Shown: positions 33,604 to 42,734 of the stretch, piece after piece
Numbering within the stretch: the stretch's first letter is position 1
Layout: every line of letters starts with the position of its first letter
NCBI RefSeq assembly: GCF_001613325.1
Contig: NZ_BDCD01000036.1
Location: 39,273-103,272 of the forward strand
Direction of reading: 5' to 3'
DNA length: 64,000 nt
Source: Nocardia yamanashiensis NBRC 100130
Lineage (GTDB): Bacteria > Actinomycetota > Actinomycetes > Mycobacteriales > Mycobacteriaceae
Translations under genes and position numbers: made by a program
The notes under the pieces: generated by a model
Database searches by the model: none
The model's input: the letters and a program-made list of their open reading frames with translations, nothing else
Told to the model about the DNA's origin: nothing

Positions 33604-34011
33604 GTGTCGCGCGTCGGCAGCGTCTGCCTAGCTCTTGTCGCCACAGCTGTCACGCTCAGCGCCTGCGGCTCTGACAGTTCGGCGGCGGATTCGGGCTCGA
33701 CCGGGGATCCGTGCACCGAGGTGCAGCACGAAATCGATCTCGTGAAGGCATTGCAGCAGGGCGCGACGCCGAGCGATCCGCAGGGAGAGATCCAGCGGCT
33801 CAGCAGTTTTCAGCCGAAGGCACCCACCGAGGTAAGCCGCTACTACTCGACGATGAAAACGTACGTCGTCAACCACCTGGAGCGGACGGTGCCGGACCCG
33901 CCCGCAGCGGTACTTGCGGCCAACCTCGACGAACTCGCCAATTGGAAAGGCGCCCATTGCCTGAAGCTGCGACCGTCGACCTCCCCGACCGCGCCCCGCA
34001 GCGGAACTTGA
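33604..34011 (+). CDS. Hypothetical lipoprotein
   Basis: This 135-residue protein has a signal peptide and lipobox LSAC (Cys21), followed by a Ser/Gly linker and a small helical domain with one cysteine pair (DPCTEV and AHCLKL). No family recognised. The start is a GTG. It is divergent from the TetR-regulated hydrolase across the two operators. Confidence 0.75.
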   Translation: MSRVGSVCLALVATAVTLSACGSDSSAADSGSTGDPCTEVQHEIDLVKALQQGATPSDPQGEIQRLSSFQPKAPTEVSRYYSTMKTYVVNHLERTVPDPPAAVLAANLDELANWKGAHCLKLRPSTSPTAPRSGT

Positions 34012-34045
34012 GCGACACACGGCCGGTCTCGCTCGAGGGGAGACA

Positions 34046-34429
34046 TCAATAGCTGCACAGCTTGACCCAATCGTCATCGCGGTCCCGGTTATCGCGGACG
34101 AACAGACCCGCCCCTTTCACATACGGCACCGCGAGGTCGAAATCGCCTTTGCGATAGACGATCCAGGTGCGCTGCTTGCCGTTGAGTAGGCGCGCGTTCT
34201 CTGCACCGGACAAGAATCCATCGAATGCGAAGTCATGAACCTCCTCCTCGATCGTGTCCGCCGAGATGAAGGCGTACTGATAGGTGTACGCATAGAAGAA
34301 CCCCCAACTACCCACCGTCCCGGAACAACTCCCGGACGTGCTCCCGGAGAAGTTGTCCGCCCGAGCGATCCCGGTAGACAAGCCCACAACAATCCCGAAT
34401 GTTCCGAGCACCAGCAGTATTCGCTTCAT
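34046..34429 (-). CDS. Small secreted hypothetical protein
   Basis: The 127-residue protein has a clear signal peptide (MKRILLVLGTFGIVVGLSTG, cleavage after ARA) and a mature part rich in Gly/Ser then aromatic residues (WGFFYAYTYQYAF). Two cysteines (GSCSG and the penultimate KLCSY) could form a disulfide. The start at 34429 is chosen for the signal peptide; GGGAG lies close upstream. Not recognised. Confidence 0.65.
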   Translation of the reverse strand: MKRILLVLGTFGIVVGLSTGIARADNFSGSTSGSCSGTVGSWGFFYAYTYQYAFISADTIEEEVHDFAFDGFLSGAENARLLNGKQRTWIVYRKGDFDLAVPYVKGAGLFVRDNRDRDDDWVKLCSY

Positions 34430-34763
34430 ACTCCCCCGTCCAGCAGGCCGGATGCCCGCTCCGAACAATGCCGACCGTAGGGTGATCGCGCTGGCGATCC
34501 CCTTACAGATCCCATAAAACCGCTGGTCCGCCACCGCGCGGGCGGGCGAAGCCGATGCTCGCTCGTGAGCGGACGTCGTCCCGCGTCAGCTGTCTGCACG
34601 GCATCGAGCGCACCCGGAAGCCAACCGCCCCGCCGATCGGCCCGGGGCGAGCCCAGGGTGGGCCCAGGGGGATTCCCGGGCGCGAGAGGTTGTGCGGGCG
34701 GGCAACTCTGGTTGATGCCGCAGTCCGGTCTGGGCTGCGAGTGTCGAGTTCGGAGTGGAGTGA
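34430..34763. other. 334-bp intergenic stretch
   Basis: Divergent region between two small secreted-type genes. No coding frame, repeat or clear promoter was found beyond GGAGTG before the 34764 start. Confidence 0.4.
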
Positions 34764-34973
34764 ATGATGTTCCGGAATCCGCGTTGGGCGGTTGCCTTCA
34801 TCACCATGGCCATCGTGACCCTGGTGACAGCCCCGATCTGGGCGGCGGGTCCGCTGTGGGATGCAGCAGGGCCTACGGTCGTTCTCGCTCCTGGTGGGTC
34901 CACCGACGTCGACGCTCGGCGAGTGCCATTAGTCACGCCGATCGTGCTCGGAGCACCAGTCCCGAGTTCGTGA
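34764..34973 (+). CDS. Small membrane or secreted protein
   Basis: This 69-residue peptide has one hydrophobic segment (WAVAFITMAIVTLVTAPIWAAG) near the N-terminus and a proline/valine-rich tail. GGAGTG sits before tandem ATGs. It could be a signal-peptide-bearing small protein. No family recognised, and a non-coding frame cannot be excluded. Confidence 0.4.
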   Translation: MMFRNPRWAVAFITMAIVTLVTAPIWAAGPLWDAAGPTVVLAPGGSTDVDARRVPLVTPIVLGAPVPSS

Positions 34974-35076
34974 TCCGGTCACGCTCTTCCAAACTGGAGC
35001 ATTTCAAGACAGGATGATCACTCTGTGGTTGCTGGAGCCGACCGGCTCGGATCCACCGTGGAGAAGGCAGGCGAGA

Positions 35077-37812
35077 GTGGCGTTTCGGGGGCAGGTCGAG
35101 TTGGTCGGACGCGGAGCGGAATCGGCTGCCCTGGATCGATTGGTCGCGGCGATCCGCACGGGTGAGAGCCGGGTACTGGTCCTGCACGGCGGGGCAGGGG
35201 TCGGCAAGTCGGCGCTGCTGGACTATCTGGAGGGTGTGGCGACCGATCTGCGAGTGATGCGGGCGGTCGGTGTCGAGGCGGAGATGGAGCTCGCGTACGC
35301 CACCCTGCATCAATTGTGTGTGCCGATGCTGGATCGGCTGACAGCCCTGCCGGAGCCGCAGCGGCACGCGCTCGAAACCGTTTTCGGGTTGCGGGCAGGC
35401 ACGCCGCCCGAACGCTTTCTGGTCGGGTTGGGGGTGCTGAGCTTGCTCTCGGACGCTTCCGAGAGCGGCCCGCTGCTGTGCGTGATCGACGATGCGCAGT
35501 GGATGGATCGGGCCTCGGCACAGGTGCTGGGTTTCGTAGCCCGCCGGCTGCTGGCCGAATCGGTGGCCCTGGTTTTCGCGGCCCGGCAACGGTCCCATGA
35601 TCTTCTCGGATTGCCGGAGCTCGAGGTCACCGGGTTGAACGAGACCGACGCTCGCACCTTGCTCGACACGGCGACTCCCGCCCGCCTCGACCATCGCATT
35701 CGCGATCGGATCGTGGCCGAGGCCAGGGGCAATCCCCTTGCGTTGCTGGAACTTCCGCGTGAGCACACCGTCACCGAACTCGCGGGCGGCTACGGGCTTC
35801 TGCCCATCGACAGCGTGCCTGGACGGATCGAGCAGAGCTTCCTGACCCGGATCGACGAGTTGTCCGCGCCGAGCAAGCGGCTTTTGCTGATCGCGGCTGC
35901 CGAACCGGTGGGCGATCCCGCGCTGGTGTGGCGCGCCGCCGAACGGCTCGGAGTCACCCCGGCCGCGGCACTCGACGAACAGACCGACGAACTGCTGTCC
36001 TTCGACATCCGCGTCACGTTCCGGCACCCGCTCGTTCGCTCGGCGGTGTATCGCGCTGCTACGGAAGAGGATCGGCGGGCGGTGCATCGCGCGCTGGCCG
36101 AAGTCACCGATCCGAAAGTCGATCCGGACCGTCGAGCCTGGCATCTGGCCTCGGCAGCGGCGGAACCGGAGGAGACCGTCGCCGCGGAACTGGAACGGTC
36201 CGCCGATCGGGCCCAAGCCCGGGGCGGATTGGCCGCCGCGGCCGCGTTCCTGCGACGGTCGGTGGACCTGACCGCCGATACCTCGCGCCGTGCCGAGCGG
36301 GCGGTCGCGGCCGCCGATGCCAGTGCCCGGGCCGGTGATCTGGATGTGGCGCGCCGCCTGGTCGATCTCGCCGACCTGGAGGCGAGCAGCGAATTGCTGC
36401 GTGCCCGAGCGCAACTGGTACGGGGCAGGATCGCACAGGCCGCCGGCTTCAACGAGCAAGCGCCGCCGATCCTGCTGGCGGCGGCACGGCGGCTGGAACC
36501 TTTCGACCGCGATCTGGCCCGCGAAACCTATTTGCTGGCCTGGGGCGCGGCGGCATGGGGGGCCGCCGACAACGTGAGCCTCACCGCGATTTCCGAAGTG
36601 ATCCGGGAACTTCCGGCCCCGCCGGCGAATCCGCGGCCGATCGACCTGGTGCTCGAGGGCTGCGCGCTGCTGGGCACCGCCGGCCGGGGCACCGCGATCG
36701 GACCGCTGCGGCGCGCACTGACCGCGCTCGTCGATCTACCCGTCGCGGACCTGCTCAAATGGGGTTGGGCCGCCTGCGGGCTGAGTCCGGCGGTCTGGGA
36801 CGAGCGGGTGATGATCGAAACCTACACGCGCGCGGCGGAAGCGGTGCGCACCGCCGGAATCCTGACCGAGCTGCCGATCTATCTCGCCTCGCTCGGCGCG
36901 GCGACGTCGCTGATCGGCGACTTCACGGCGGCGGCGGGTATCGTCGCCGAATCCGAAGGCATCGCGGCGGCGACCGGCATCCCCCTCGCGCCCTACACCA
37001 CGCTCATCCTGACCGCCATGCAGGGCAAGGAGTCCGAGGCCACGGCCCTGATCGCCGCCACCATCGAACAGACCGCGGCGGACGGCCAGCTGACCGGAGT
37101 CACCACCGCGCAATGGGCGGCCGCGGTCCTCTACAACGGCCTGTCCCGCTACCACGACGCGTTGTCGGCGGCCCAGGCCAGCACCCGGATCGCTCAGCTG
37201 GTCGTATCGGTGTGGGTGCTGCCGGAGCTCATCGAAGCGGCGGTCCGGGTGGGTGACGACCGGGCCGCGAACGACGCCCTGGACCGGCTCACCGATGCCG
37301 CCGCGGCGGCCCAAACCGACTGGGCGCAGGGGATTCTGGCGCGCTGCCGGGCGCTGCTGTCCGACGGCGTCAAGGCGGACGACCAGTACCGGGAGGCCGT
37401 CGAAAGGCTGAGCCGGACGCTCATGCGCCCGGAGCTGGCGCGTGCGCACCTGCTGTACGGCGAATGGCTGCGCAGGCAATCCCGGCGGGTCGACGCGCGG
37501 CACCAATTGCGTACCGCCTACGAGATGTTCGACGCGATCGGCATGACGGCGTTCGCCGAACGCGCCCGCCGCGAACTGCTCGCCAGCGGCGAGAAGGTCC
37601 AGAAACGGATCGTCGAGGTCACCGGTGAGGACCTGACCCCGCAGGAAAGGCAGATCGCGGTACTGGTCGGTGAAGGTCTGTCCAATCCGGAGGTGGCCGC
37701 CCGGCTGTTTCTCAGCCCGCGCACCGTCGAATGGCATCTGCGAAAGATCTTCACCAAGTTGTCGATCACTTCCCGGCGGCAGTTGCGCGGGGCCCTGCCC
37801 ATTGCCGACTGA
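35077..37812 (+). CDS. LAL-type LuxR-family regulator with AAA domain (first of pair)
   Basis: A large ATP-binding regulator (911 residues). The N-terminal STAND/AAA module has Walker A HGGAGVGKSALL near residue 35 and Walker B LLCVIDDAQWMD near 140. A long helical TPR-like middle follows, then a C-terminal LuxR helix-turn-helix (LTPQERQIAVLVGEGLSNPEVAARLFLSPRTVEWHLRKIFTKL). The GTG at 35077 has GGAGAAGG nine bases upstream and gives the same N-terminal length as the paralogue at 38953-41709; an ATG at 35014 is possible. LAL proteins are typically activators of metabolic or secondary-metabolite genes. Its target is unknown, the adjacent dehydrogenase being one candidate. Confidence 0.88.
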   Translation: MAFRGQVELVGRGAESAALDRLVAAIRTGESRVLVLHGGAGVGKSALLDYLEGVATDLRVMRAVGVEAEMELAYATLHQLCVPMLDRLTALPEPQRHALETVFGLRAGTPPERFLVGLGVLSLLSDASESGPLLCVIDDAQWMDRASAQVLGFVARRLLAESVALVFAARQRSHDLLGLPELEVTGLNETDARTLLDTATPARLDHRIRDRIVAEARGNPLALLELPREHTVTELAGGYGLLPIDSVPGRIEQSFLTRIDELSAPSKRLLLIAAAEPVGDPALVWRAAERLGVTPAAALDEQTDELLSFDIRVTFRHPLVRSAVYRAATEEDRRAVHRALAEVTDPKVDPDRRAWHLASAAAEPEETVAAELERSADRAQARGGLAAAAAFLRRSVDLTADTSRRAERAVAAADASARAGDLDVARRLVDLADLEASSELLRARAQLVRGRIAQAAGFNEQAPPILLAAARRLEPFDRDLARETYLLAWGAAAWGAADNVSLTAISEVIRELPAPPANPRPIDLVLEGCALLGTAGRGTAIGPLRRALTALVDLPVADLLKWGWAACGLSPAVWDERVMIETYTRAAEAVRTAGILTELPIYLASLGAATSLIGDFTAAAGIVAESEGIAAATGIPLAPYTTLILTAMQGKESEATALIAATIEQTAADGQLTGVTTAQWAAAVLYNGLSRYHDALSAAQASTRIAQLVVSVWVLPELIEAAVRVGDDRAANDALDRLTDAAAAAQTDWAQGILARCRALLSDGVKADDQYREAVERLSRTLMRPELARAHLLYGEWLRRQSRRVDARHQLRTAYEMFDAIGMTAFAERARRELLASGEKVQKRIVEVTGEDLTPQERQIAVLVGEGLSNPEVAARLFLSPRTVEWHLRKIFTKLSITSRRQLRGALPIAD

Positions 37813-37985
37813 GGCCACCGGTGGACGCTTCGACGCGTTCGCGATCGCCTTCCGCACCCGTGTCGCGATCCCTGGTCCGAGAGAACCAGGGTGTCTCCCG
37901 GGGGCGACCGGCAGCCCGGATCCCCGAGTCTGATCGCACCGGTTCATGGCGCCGGATGTCCTCGACCCAGGGAGATGAGGCAGTG

Positions 37986-38729
37986 ATGTCAGATCAGCCG
38001 TTGCGTGGAGCCGCCGCGCTCGTCACCGGCGCCAGCGGCGGCATCGGCGCGGCGACCGCGGCCCGATTGGTCCGTGAGGGCGCGGCGGTCGCCCTGATCG
38101 CACGCAACCGCGAACGCTTGGCCCGGCTCGTGGACGAGCTCACCGCGCAGGGCGGGCACGCCGTCGCGGTGCCGGCCGATCTCACCGTCCCGGTCGAGGC
38201 GTACCGGGCGGTGGAGGAGGCCTGTGATCGGCTGGGGCGTCTGGACATCGTGGTGAACAGCGCCAGCACCATGGTGCTGGAAACGGCGCTGCACACGCCG
38301 ATCGAGGAATGGGACCGGATGATCTCACTCAATGTGTCGGGGCTGCTGCACGTTACCCACGCCGCTGTCCCCTACCTGATCGACGCGGCCGCGACCTCGC
38401 CGCGGCGAGTGGCGGATCTGGTGAACGTGGGCTCGGCCGCCGGGCGGGTCGCGCGCCCGGCGGGCAGCGTCTACCACCTGACCAAGTTCGGCCTCAACGG
38501 GTTCACCGAATCACTACGCCAGGAACTGCTTTCGGAGGGCGTGCGAGTGAGTGTCGTGGCTCCCGGACTGGTGGATACCGCCGCCCGGCACAGGTCGCGC
38601 GAGGCTGCGGGCCGGCCGGAACGACTACGGCCGGAGGATATCTCGGACTCGATCGCCTATATCGTCACCCGCGATCGCCGCATCGCCGTCAACGAAATCG
38701 TCGTCCGGCCGGGCGGCCAGCTCTGGTGA
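37986..38729 (+). CDS. Short-chain dehydrogenase/reductase
   Basis: Classical SDR of 247 residues with the NAD(P)-binding ALVTGASGGIGAATAARL near residue 12, the NSAS variant of the NNAG motif (VVNSASTM), the catalytic serine in NVGSAAG and YHLTK (Tyr/Lys) near residue 160, and PGLVDT. The arginine after the dinucleotide fold (ARNRER) suggests NADP preference. It lies between two LAL-type regulators. Substrate unknown. Confidence 0.9.
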   Translation: MSDQPLRGAAALVTGASGGIGAATAARLVREGAAVALIARNRERLARLVDELTAQGGHAVAVPADLTVPVEAYRAVEEACDRLGRLDIVVNSASTMVLETALHTPIEEWDRMISLNVSGLLHVTHAAVPYLIDAAATSPRRVADLVNVGSAAGRVARPAGSVYHLTKFGLNGFTESLRQELLSEGVRVSVVAPGLVDTAARHRSREAAGRPERLRPEDISDSIAYIVTRDRRIAVNEIVVRPGGQLW

Positions 38730-38751
38730 CCACTCGGCCGGTCGGCGCGGG

Positions 38752-38779
38752 TGTCACATCGGCGGCGGCCGGGTGGTCC
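38752..38779 (+). promoter_or_regulatory. Orphan ECF41-like promoter
   Basis: TGTCACA at 38752-38758 and TGGTCC at 38774-38779 give the GTCAC-N16-xGGTCC arrangement also found before the 42735 and 50535 genes, with the same downstream TTGTT-TCG bases. No protein gene follows on this strand. Confidence 0.55.
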
Positions 38780-38787
38780 TTGTTCTC

Positions 38788-38903
38788 GGCAGGCGCCCGG
38801 TCGAGTCACGAGGTAAGAGCACGGAATACCGGGTTTCAGACGGCTCCCCCGCGGAGTACGCGTCAAGCAGAGCGTGGCTGGTCCCACCCGCCGCCGGGCG
38901 CCT
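38788..38903 (+). ncRNA. Candidate structured small RNA downstream of the orphan promoter
   Basis: The expected transcript start is about 38787-38790. AGGCGCCCGG at 38791-38800 is exactly complementary to CCGGGCGCCT at 38894-38903, giving a closing stem for an RNA of about 113 nt. Inside are weaker hairpins such as CTCC-CCCGC-GGAG and GTGG-CTGGTC-CCAC. No T-run follows, and the next gene on the other strand ends at 38953, so read-through would be antisense to its 3' end. A relic promoter of a lost gene is the alternative. Confidence 0.3.
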
Positions 38904-38952
38904 CCCATTCGAAAAAACGGCCACGGGCACAGCCTTACAGGCCCCGGCCGGA

Positions 38953-41709
38953 TCAGTTTTCCAGTGCGCCGCGGATTTCCTTGCGTGAGGTGATCCCGAG
39001 CTTGCCGAACACCTTGCGCAGATGCCATTCGACCGTGCGCGCGCTGAGGAACAACTCCGCGCCGATTTCGGAGTTGGTCAGGCCGTCACCGGCGAGCCGC
39101 GCGATCTGGGCCTCCTGCGCGGTCAATGCCGCGTGGGCTTCGATCGTGCTGTGGCGCACCGATTCTCCGATGGCGAGCAGTTCCCGGCGGGCACGCTCGG
39201 CGAACGCCTTGGCGCCGAAACGATTCAGCATCTCGTAGGCCGTCCGCAATTGCGCTCGGGCCTCGGCCCGCCGCTGCTCGCGCCGCAGCCACTCGCCGTA
39301 CACCAGGTGGGTCCGCGCCAGGTGCACCGCGATTCGTGTGCGGCCCAGATGCTCGATGGCCTCACGGTACAACCGGTCGGCGGTTTCGCCCTCGCTGAGC
39401 AGGGCTCGCGATCGCGCCGAAATACCCCGCGCCCAACCGGTTCCGCTGGCGTCGGCGCGTTCGGTGAGCTGCCGGAGCGCCGCCTCGCCCGCGGCAAGGT
39501 CCCCGGCGTAGGCCGCCGCCTCCACCAGTTCGAGCAGCGCGAATCCGGACATGCCGAGGTCGTCGTGTTCGGCGGCCAGCTGCGCGCTGCTCAGCGCGGC
39601 CCGATACTGGCCGAGCCCGTTGTACAGCAGCGAGTGCAGGTAATGGCCGCCGCTGAGTGTTCGGCCCTCGCCCCAGGCGGCGGCCAATGCGACCTCGGTA
39701 TCGATCAGCGCGGGCGCCTGCGCGTCCTCCCCGCGCCAGGCCACCAGCAGCAAGGTCGTGTACATGATCGGAGAGTTTCCCGTCACCTCGAGCAGCGCCC
39801 GGGATTCCTCGACAAGTACTGCGGCGACGTCGAATTCGCCCGCGCGCAGATGCACCCCGGCGCGGTAGCTCAGCGCGAGGGGGAGGAAGTTCAGCGCTCC
39901 GGTTTCCCGAGCGGCCCGCACCGCCCGGGTGGACAACTCGTGCCAGCTCTCGTCGTCCCACAGTTCGGTGGCCGTCGGCCAGGTCAGCCAGAGCCAGCGC
40001 ATACTGTGCTCGGCATCGGCTCCCCGGCCGTCCCAGAATGCGTGCAGAGCGCGCCGCAGTGGCGCGGCGCTCGCGGCGTAGCCGGTCGCGAACCGCGTCA
40101 CCAGACCGGCGAGCAGCGCGTCCGCCGGATTGTCCGGCGCGCCCGCGTCCGGCAGCGCGGCCCGCGCCTGCTCCGCCACCATTCCCAATTCGCCGTCGCG
40201 ACCGAGACGGCTGGCGAAGACCGCCGATCCGATCGCCTCGAGGTAGGCGGCGCGCGCCTGATCGGGATAGCAGGGTGCGAGCCGGGCCGCCGCGTCGAGC
40301 AGTAACGGCAGCGCCGCACCGCCCCGTCGACGCGCGAAGACGATCTGGGCCCGCAGCCGCGCCACCCGTGCGCGCTGTGCTTCGTCCAGCGGACCCATTT
40401 CAGCGGTGGCGAGCAGTTCGTGTGCCGCCTCCGGGATTCCGGCCTCGAACGCGGCCTGGGCGGCGGCCACCGCACGCTCACCCCGCCTGCCCGGATCGGG
40501 CGTGAGCCCGGTCGCCCTCCGGAGGAAGGCCGCCGCCGCGGCGATCCCGCCACGCGCCTGCGCGCGCTGTGCCGAACGTTCGAGCGCGTCGGCGACCTCC
40601 TCGTCGGGCTCGACCGCGGCATTGGCCCGATGCCAGACCTGGCGGTCCGGATCGGCGGCCGGATCGGTCACTTCCGCCAGCGCGCGGTGCGCCTCTCGGC
40701 GTTCTCGCGGGTCGGCCGCGCGGTACGCCGCCGATCGGACCAGGGGATGCCGGAAACGAACATGCGCGCCGAGTTCGATCAGGCCCGACATCTCGGCCGC
40801 GGCGAGCGCATCCGGTTCGATGCCCAGGTGCGCGGCCGCTCGCCGCAGCAGCGCGGCGTCACCCACCGGCTCGGCCGCGGCCAGCAGCAGCAGCCGTCGA
40901 GGCTGCGCCGGCAGGGCGACGATGCGTCGCAGGAAGCTTCGCTCGATCTGGCTGGCCACCGGTTGCGCATCCGGGCGGCCGAACCCGCCGGCCAGCTCCG
41001 CGGCGGTCAGTCCTCGCGGCAATTCCAGCAGCGCCAGGGGATTTCCGCGGGCTTCGGAGACGATGCGGTCGGTGACCCGCTGGTCGAGCCGGCCCGGGAC
41101 CGCCGCCGCGAGCAGGGCGCGCGCGTCGTTGTCACGCAGGCCGCGCAGGACGAGTTCGGGCAGACCTGCCAGTGGATCATCGCCCGATGCCGGGGTGCGC
41201 ACCGCGAAAACCAGCGCCACTCTTTCGGCCAGCAGGCGGCGTGCGACGAAGGCCAAGGTCTGCGCGGACACCTGGTCCAGCCACTGCGCGTCGTCGATCA
41301 CGCAGACCAGCGGCATGTCCTCGGCGACCTCGGCCAGCAGGCTGAGCATCGCCAGTCCGACCAGGAAGCGGTCCGGGGTCGCGCCGCTGCGCAGTCCGAA
41401 CGCGACCGCGAGCGCGTCCCGCTGCGGCTCGGGCAGCCGGTCGAGGTGGCTCAGCATCGGCGCGGCCAGCTGGTGCAATCCGGCGAAGGCCAGCTCCATC
41501 TGGGATTCGACGCCCGCCGCCCGGGCGATCCGGTACCCGATCGCGCCCCGCACCAGGTATTCGACCAGCGCGGATTTGCCGATGCCCGCCTCGCCGCGCA
41601 GCACCAGTACCTGGCTGTGGCCGGATGCGGCCTCGGCGAGCATTCGTTCCAGCGACTCACATTCGCCACGCCTACCGCGCAGTCCACGAAGCGGATTGCC
41701 GCCCGACAT
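38953..41709 (-). CDS. LAL-type LuxR-family regulator with AAA domain (second of pair)
   Basis: This 918-residue paralogue of the 35077 gene has Walker A LRGEAGIGKSALVEYL near residue 37, Walker B LVCVIDDAQWLD, a helical middle, and a C-terminal LuxR helix-turn-helix (LTAQEAQIARLAGDGLTNSEIGAELFLSARTVEWHLRKVFGKLGI). The shared block HLVYGEWLRREQRRAEARAQLRTAYEM versus the other protein's equivalent shows common descent. The ATG at 41709 is chosen by domain position; its ribosome site is weak and the frame is open further upstream. It is divergent from the sigma-factor gene and could regulate it. Confidence 0.85.
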   Translation of the reverse strand: MSGGNPLRGLRGRRGECESLERMLAEAASGHSQVLVLRGEAGIGKSALVEYLVRGAIGYRIARAAGVESQMELAFAGLHQLAAPMLSHLDRLPEPQRDALAVAFGLRSGATPDRFLVGLAMLSLLAEVAEDMPLVCVIDDAQWLDQVSAQTLAFVARRLLAERVALVFAVRTPASGDDPLAGLPELVLRGLRDNDARALLAAAVPGRLDQRVTDRIVSEARGNPLALLELPRGLTAAELAGGFGRPDAQPVASQIERSFLRRIVALPAQPRRLLLLAAAEPVGDAALLRRAAAHLGIEPDALAAAEMSGLIELGAHVRFRHPLVRSAAYRAADPRERREAHRALAEVTDPAADPDRQVWHRANAAVEPDEEVADALERSAQRAQARGGIAAAAAFLRRATGLTPDPGRRGERAVAAAQAAFEAGIPEAAHELLATAEMGPLDEAQRARVARLRAQIVFARRRGGAALPLLLDAAARLAPCYPDQARAAYLEAIGSAVFASRLGRDGELGMVAEQARAALPDAGAPDNPADALLAGLVTRFATGYAASAAPLRRALHAFWDGRGADAEHSMRWLWLTWPTATELWDDESWHELSTRAVRAARETGALNFLPLALSYRAGVHLRAGEFDVAAVLVEESRALLEVTGNSPIMYTTLLLVAWRGEDAQAPALIDTEVALAAAWGEGRTLSGGHYLHSLLYNGLGQYRAALSSAQLAAEHDDLGMSGFALLELVEAAAYAGDLAAGEAALRQLTERADASGTGWARGISARSRALLSEGETADRLYREAIEHLGRTRIAVHLARTHLVYGEWLRREQRRAEARAQLRTAYEMLNRFGAKAFAERARRELLAIGESVRHSTIEAHAALTAQEAQIARLAGDGLTNSEIGAELFLSARTVEWHLRKVFGKLGITSRKEIRGALEN

Positions 41710-41976
41710 CAACCAATCACCGCCGAATCGAAGGAGCCCAACCACGTCCACGTTAGGCCCGCTAATGATCTCATCCGAGCCCCCGCCTCCGAGCATGCCC
41801 CGGGCATAGCGGCGCCGGGCACGTGTCCCTGGCCCGGGTATCCCCGGGGGTTCGCCCGGGATTGCCAAGGGCGCGAGCAGGACCCGGCCGGGACGACGGT
41901 GAGAGGGCGGCTCAGCAGCCGCTCCTCGAGATCGCCGAGCCGGAGGGCGGTCGAGGCCAGACGAAAGGACGACGCA

Positions 41977-42651
41977 ATGTGCCCGTCGAGCACCCTCACC
42001 GTCCCATCCGAAGCGAGTATGTCGCCGCGCCCCCTCCCGCCGGAGCCGAGCGGGTACGTGACGGACTTCCAGGGACTGCGGCCGCGGCTGTTCGGGATCG
42101 CCTACCGCGTACTGGGCCGGGCGGCCGATGCCGAAGACGTCGTACAGGATGTGTGGCTGCGCTGGCAGGGCGCGGATCGGGCCGTCGTCCGGGATCGGGT
42201 CGCGTTCCTGGTGACGATCACGACCCGGCTGACCCTCAATGCCGCCGGTTCGGCGCGGGCACGCCGGGAGATTTCCGTCGATCACTGGTTGCCGGGGCAG
42301 GTGCTCGACGCCGAGGACCCCGCGCGGGCGACCGAACGATCGGCCGACCTCGAACAGGCGGTTCTGCTTCTGCTGCAACGACTCTCGCCGACGGAGCGGG
42401 CCGTGTTCGTACTCCGCGAGGCGTTCGACTATCCGTTCCGCGATATCGCCCAGCGGCTTCGGATCAGTGAGGCCAATGCCCGCCAGCTCGGTCGGCGCGC
42501 TCGCACGCATCTGGCCGGACCCCGCCGGGAACCGGTGCCTCGAGCAGCCCGGGACCGGCTGCTGAGCGCATTCCTCGAGGCCGCACGCAGTGGCGCCGTG
42601 GTGAACCTGGAACGGCTGCTCACCGACGACGTAGTCACCTCGAGATCGTAA
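41977..42651 (+). CDS. sigJ: ECF41/SigJ-type sigma factor lacking most of its SnoaL-like tail
   Basis: The 224-residue sigma factor has region 2 about 30-95 (LRPRLFGIAYRVLGRAADAEDVVQDVWLRWQ) and region 4 about 130-180 (LSPTERAVFVLREAFDYPFRDIAQRLRISEANARQLGRRARTHL). SigJ/ECF41 proteins are usually near 290-310 residues, because a SnoaL-like domain that modulates activity follows region 4. Here only its first helix (LLSAFLEAARSGAVVNLERLLTDDVV) remains before the stop, and no continuation exists in the 83 bases to the next gene. AAAGGA lies seven bases before the ATG. ECF41-like promoters lie in front of nearby operons. Confidence 0.88.
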   Translation: MCPSSTLTVPSEASMSPRPLPPEPSGYVTDFQGLRPRLFGIAYRVLGRAADAEDVVQDVWLRWQGADRAVVRDRVAFLVTITTRLTLNAAGSARARREISVDHWLPGQVLDAEDPARATERSADLEQAVLLLLQRLSPTERAVFVLREAFDYPFRDIAQRLRISEANARQLGRRARTHLAGPRREPVPRAARDRLLSAFLEAARSGAVVNLERLLTDDVVTSRS

Positions 42652-42675
42652 GCCGGACAACGCATCAGAGCCGTC

Positions 42676-42702
42676 GTCACGAATCCGGGAACCACCCGGT
42701 CC
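42676..42702 (+). promoter_or_regulatory. ECF41-like promoter of the esterase operon
   Basis: GTCAC at 42676-42680, 16 bases, then CGGTCC at 42697-42702, followed by TTGGTTTCGAC. The ATG of the esterase is 33 bases further on. Confidence 0.65.
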
Positions 42703-42734
42703 TTGGTTTCGACACAACCCGGAAAGGCACACCG

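Noticed and set aside
34555..35017. Plus-strand frames between the small secreted genes
   Set aside because: Composition of random GC-rich sequence and overlap with the better 34764 start; no motif.
41710..41976. ECF41-like autoregulatory promoter in front of sigJ
   Set aside because: No GTCAC element with the right spacing is present in this interval on either strand, so direct autoregulation of the sigma gene is not supported.
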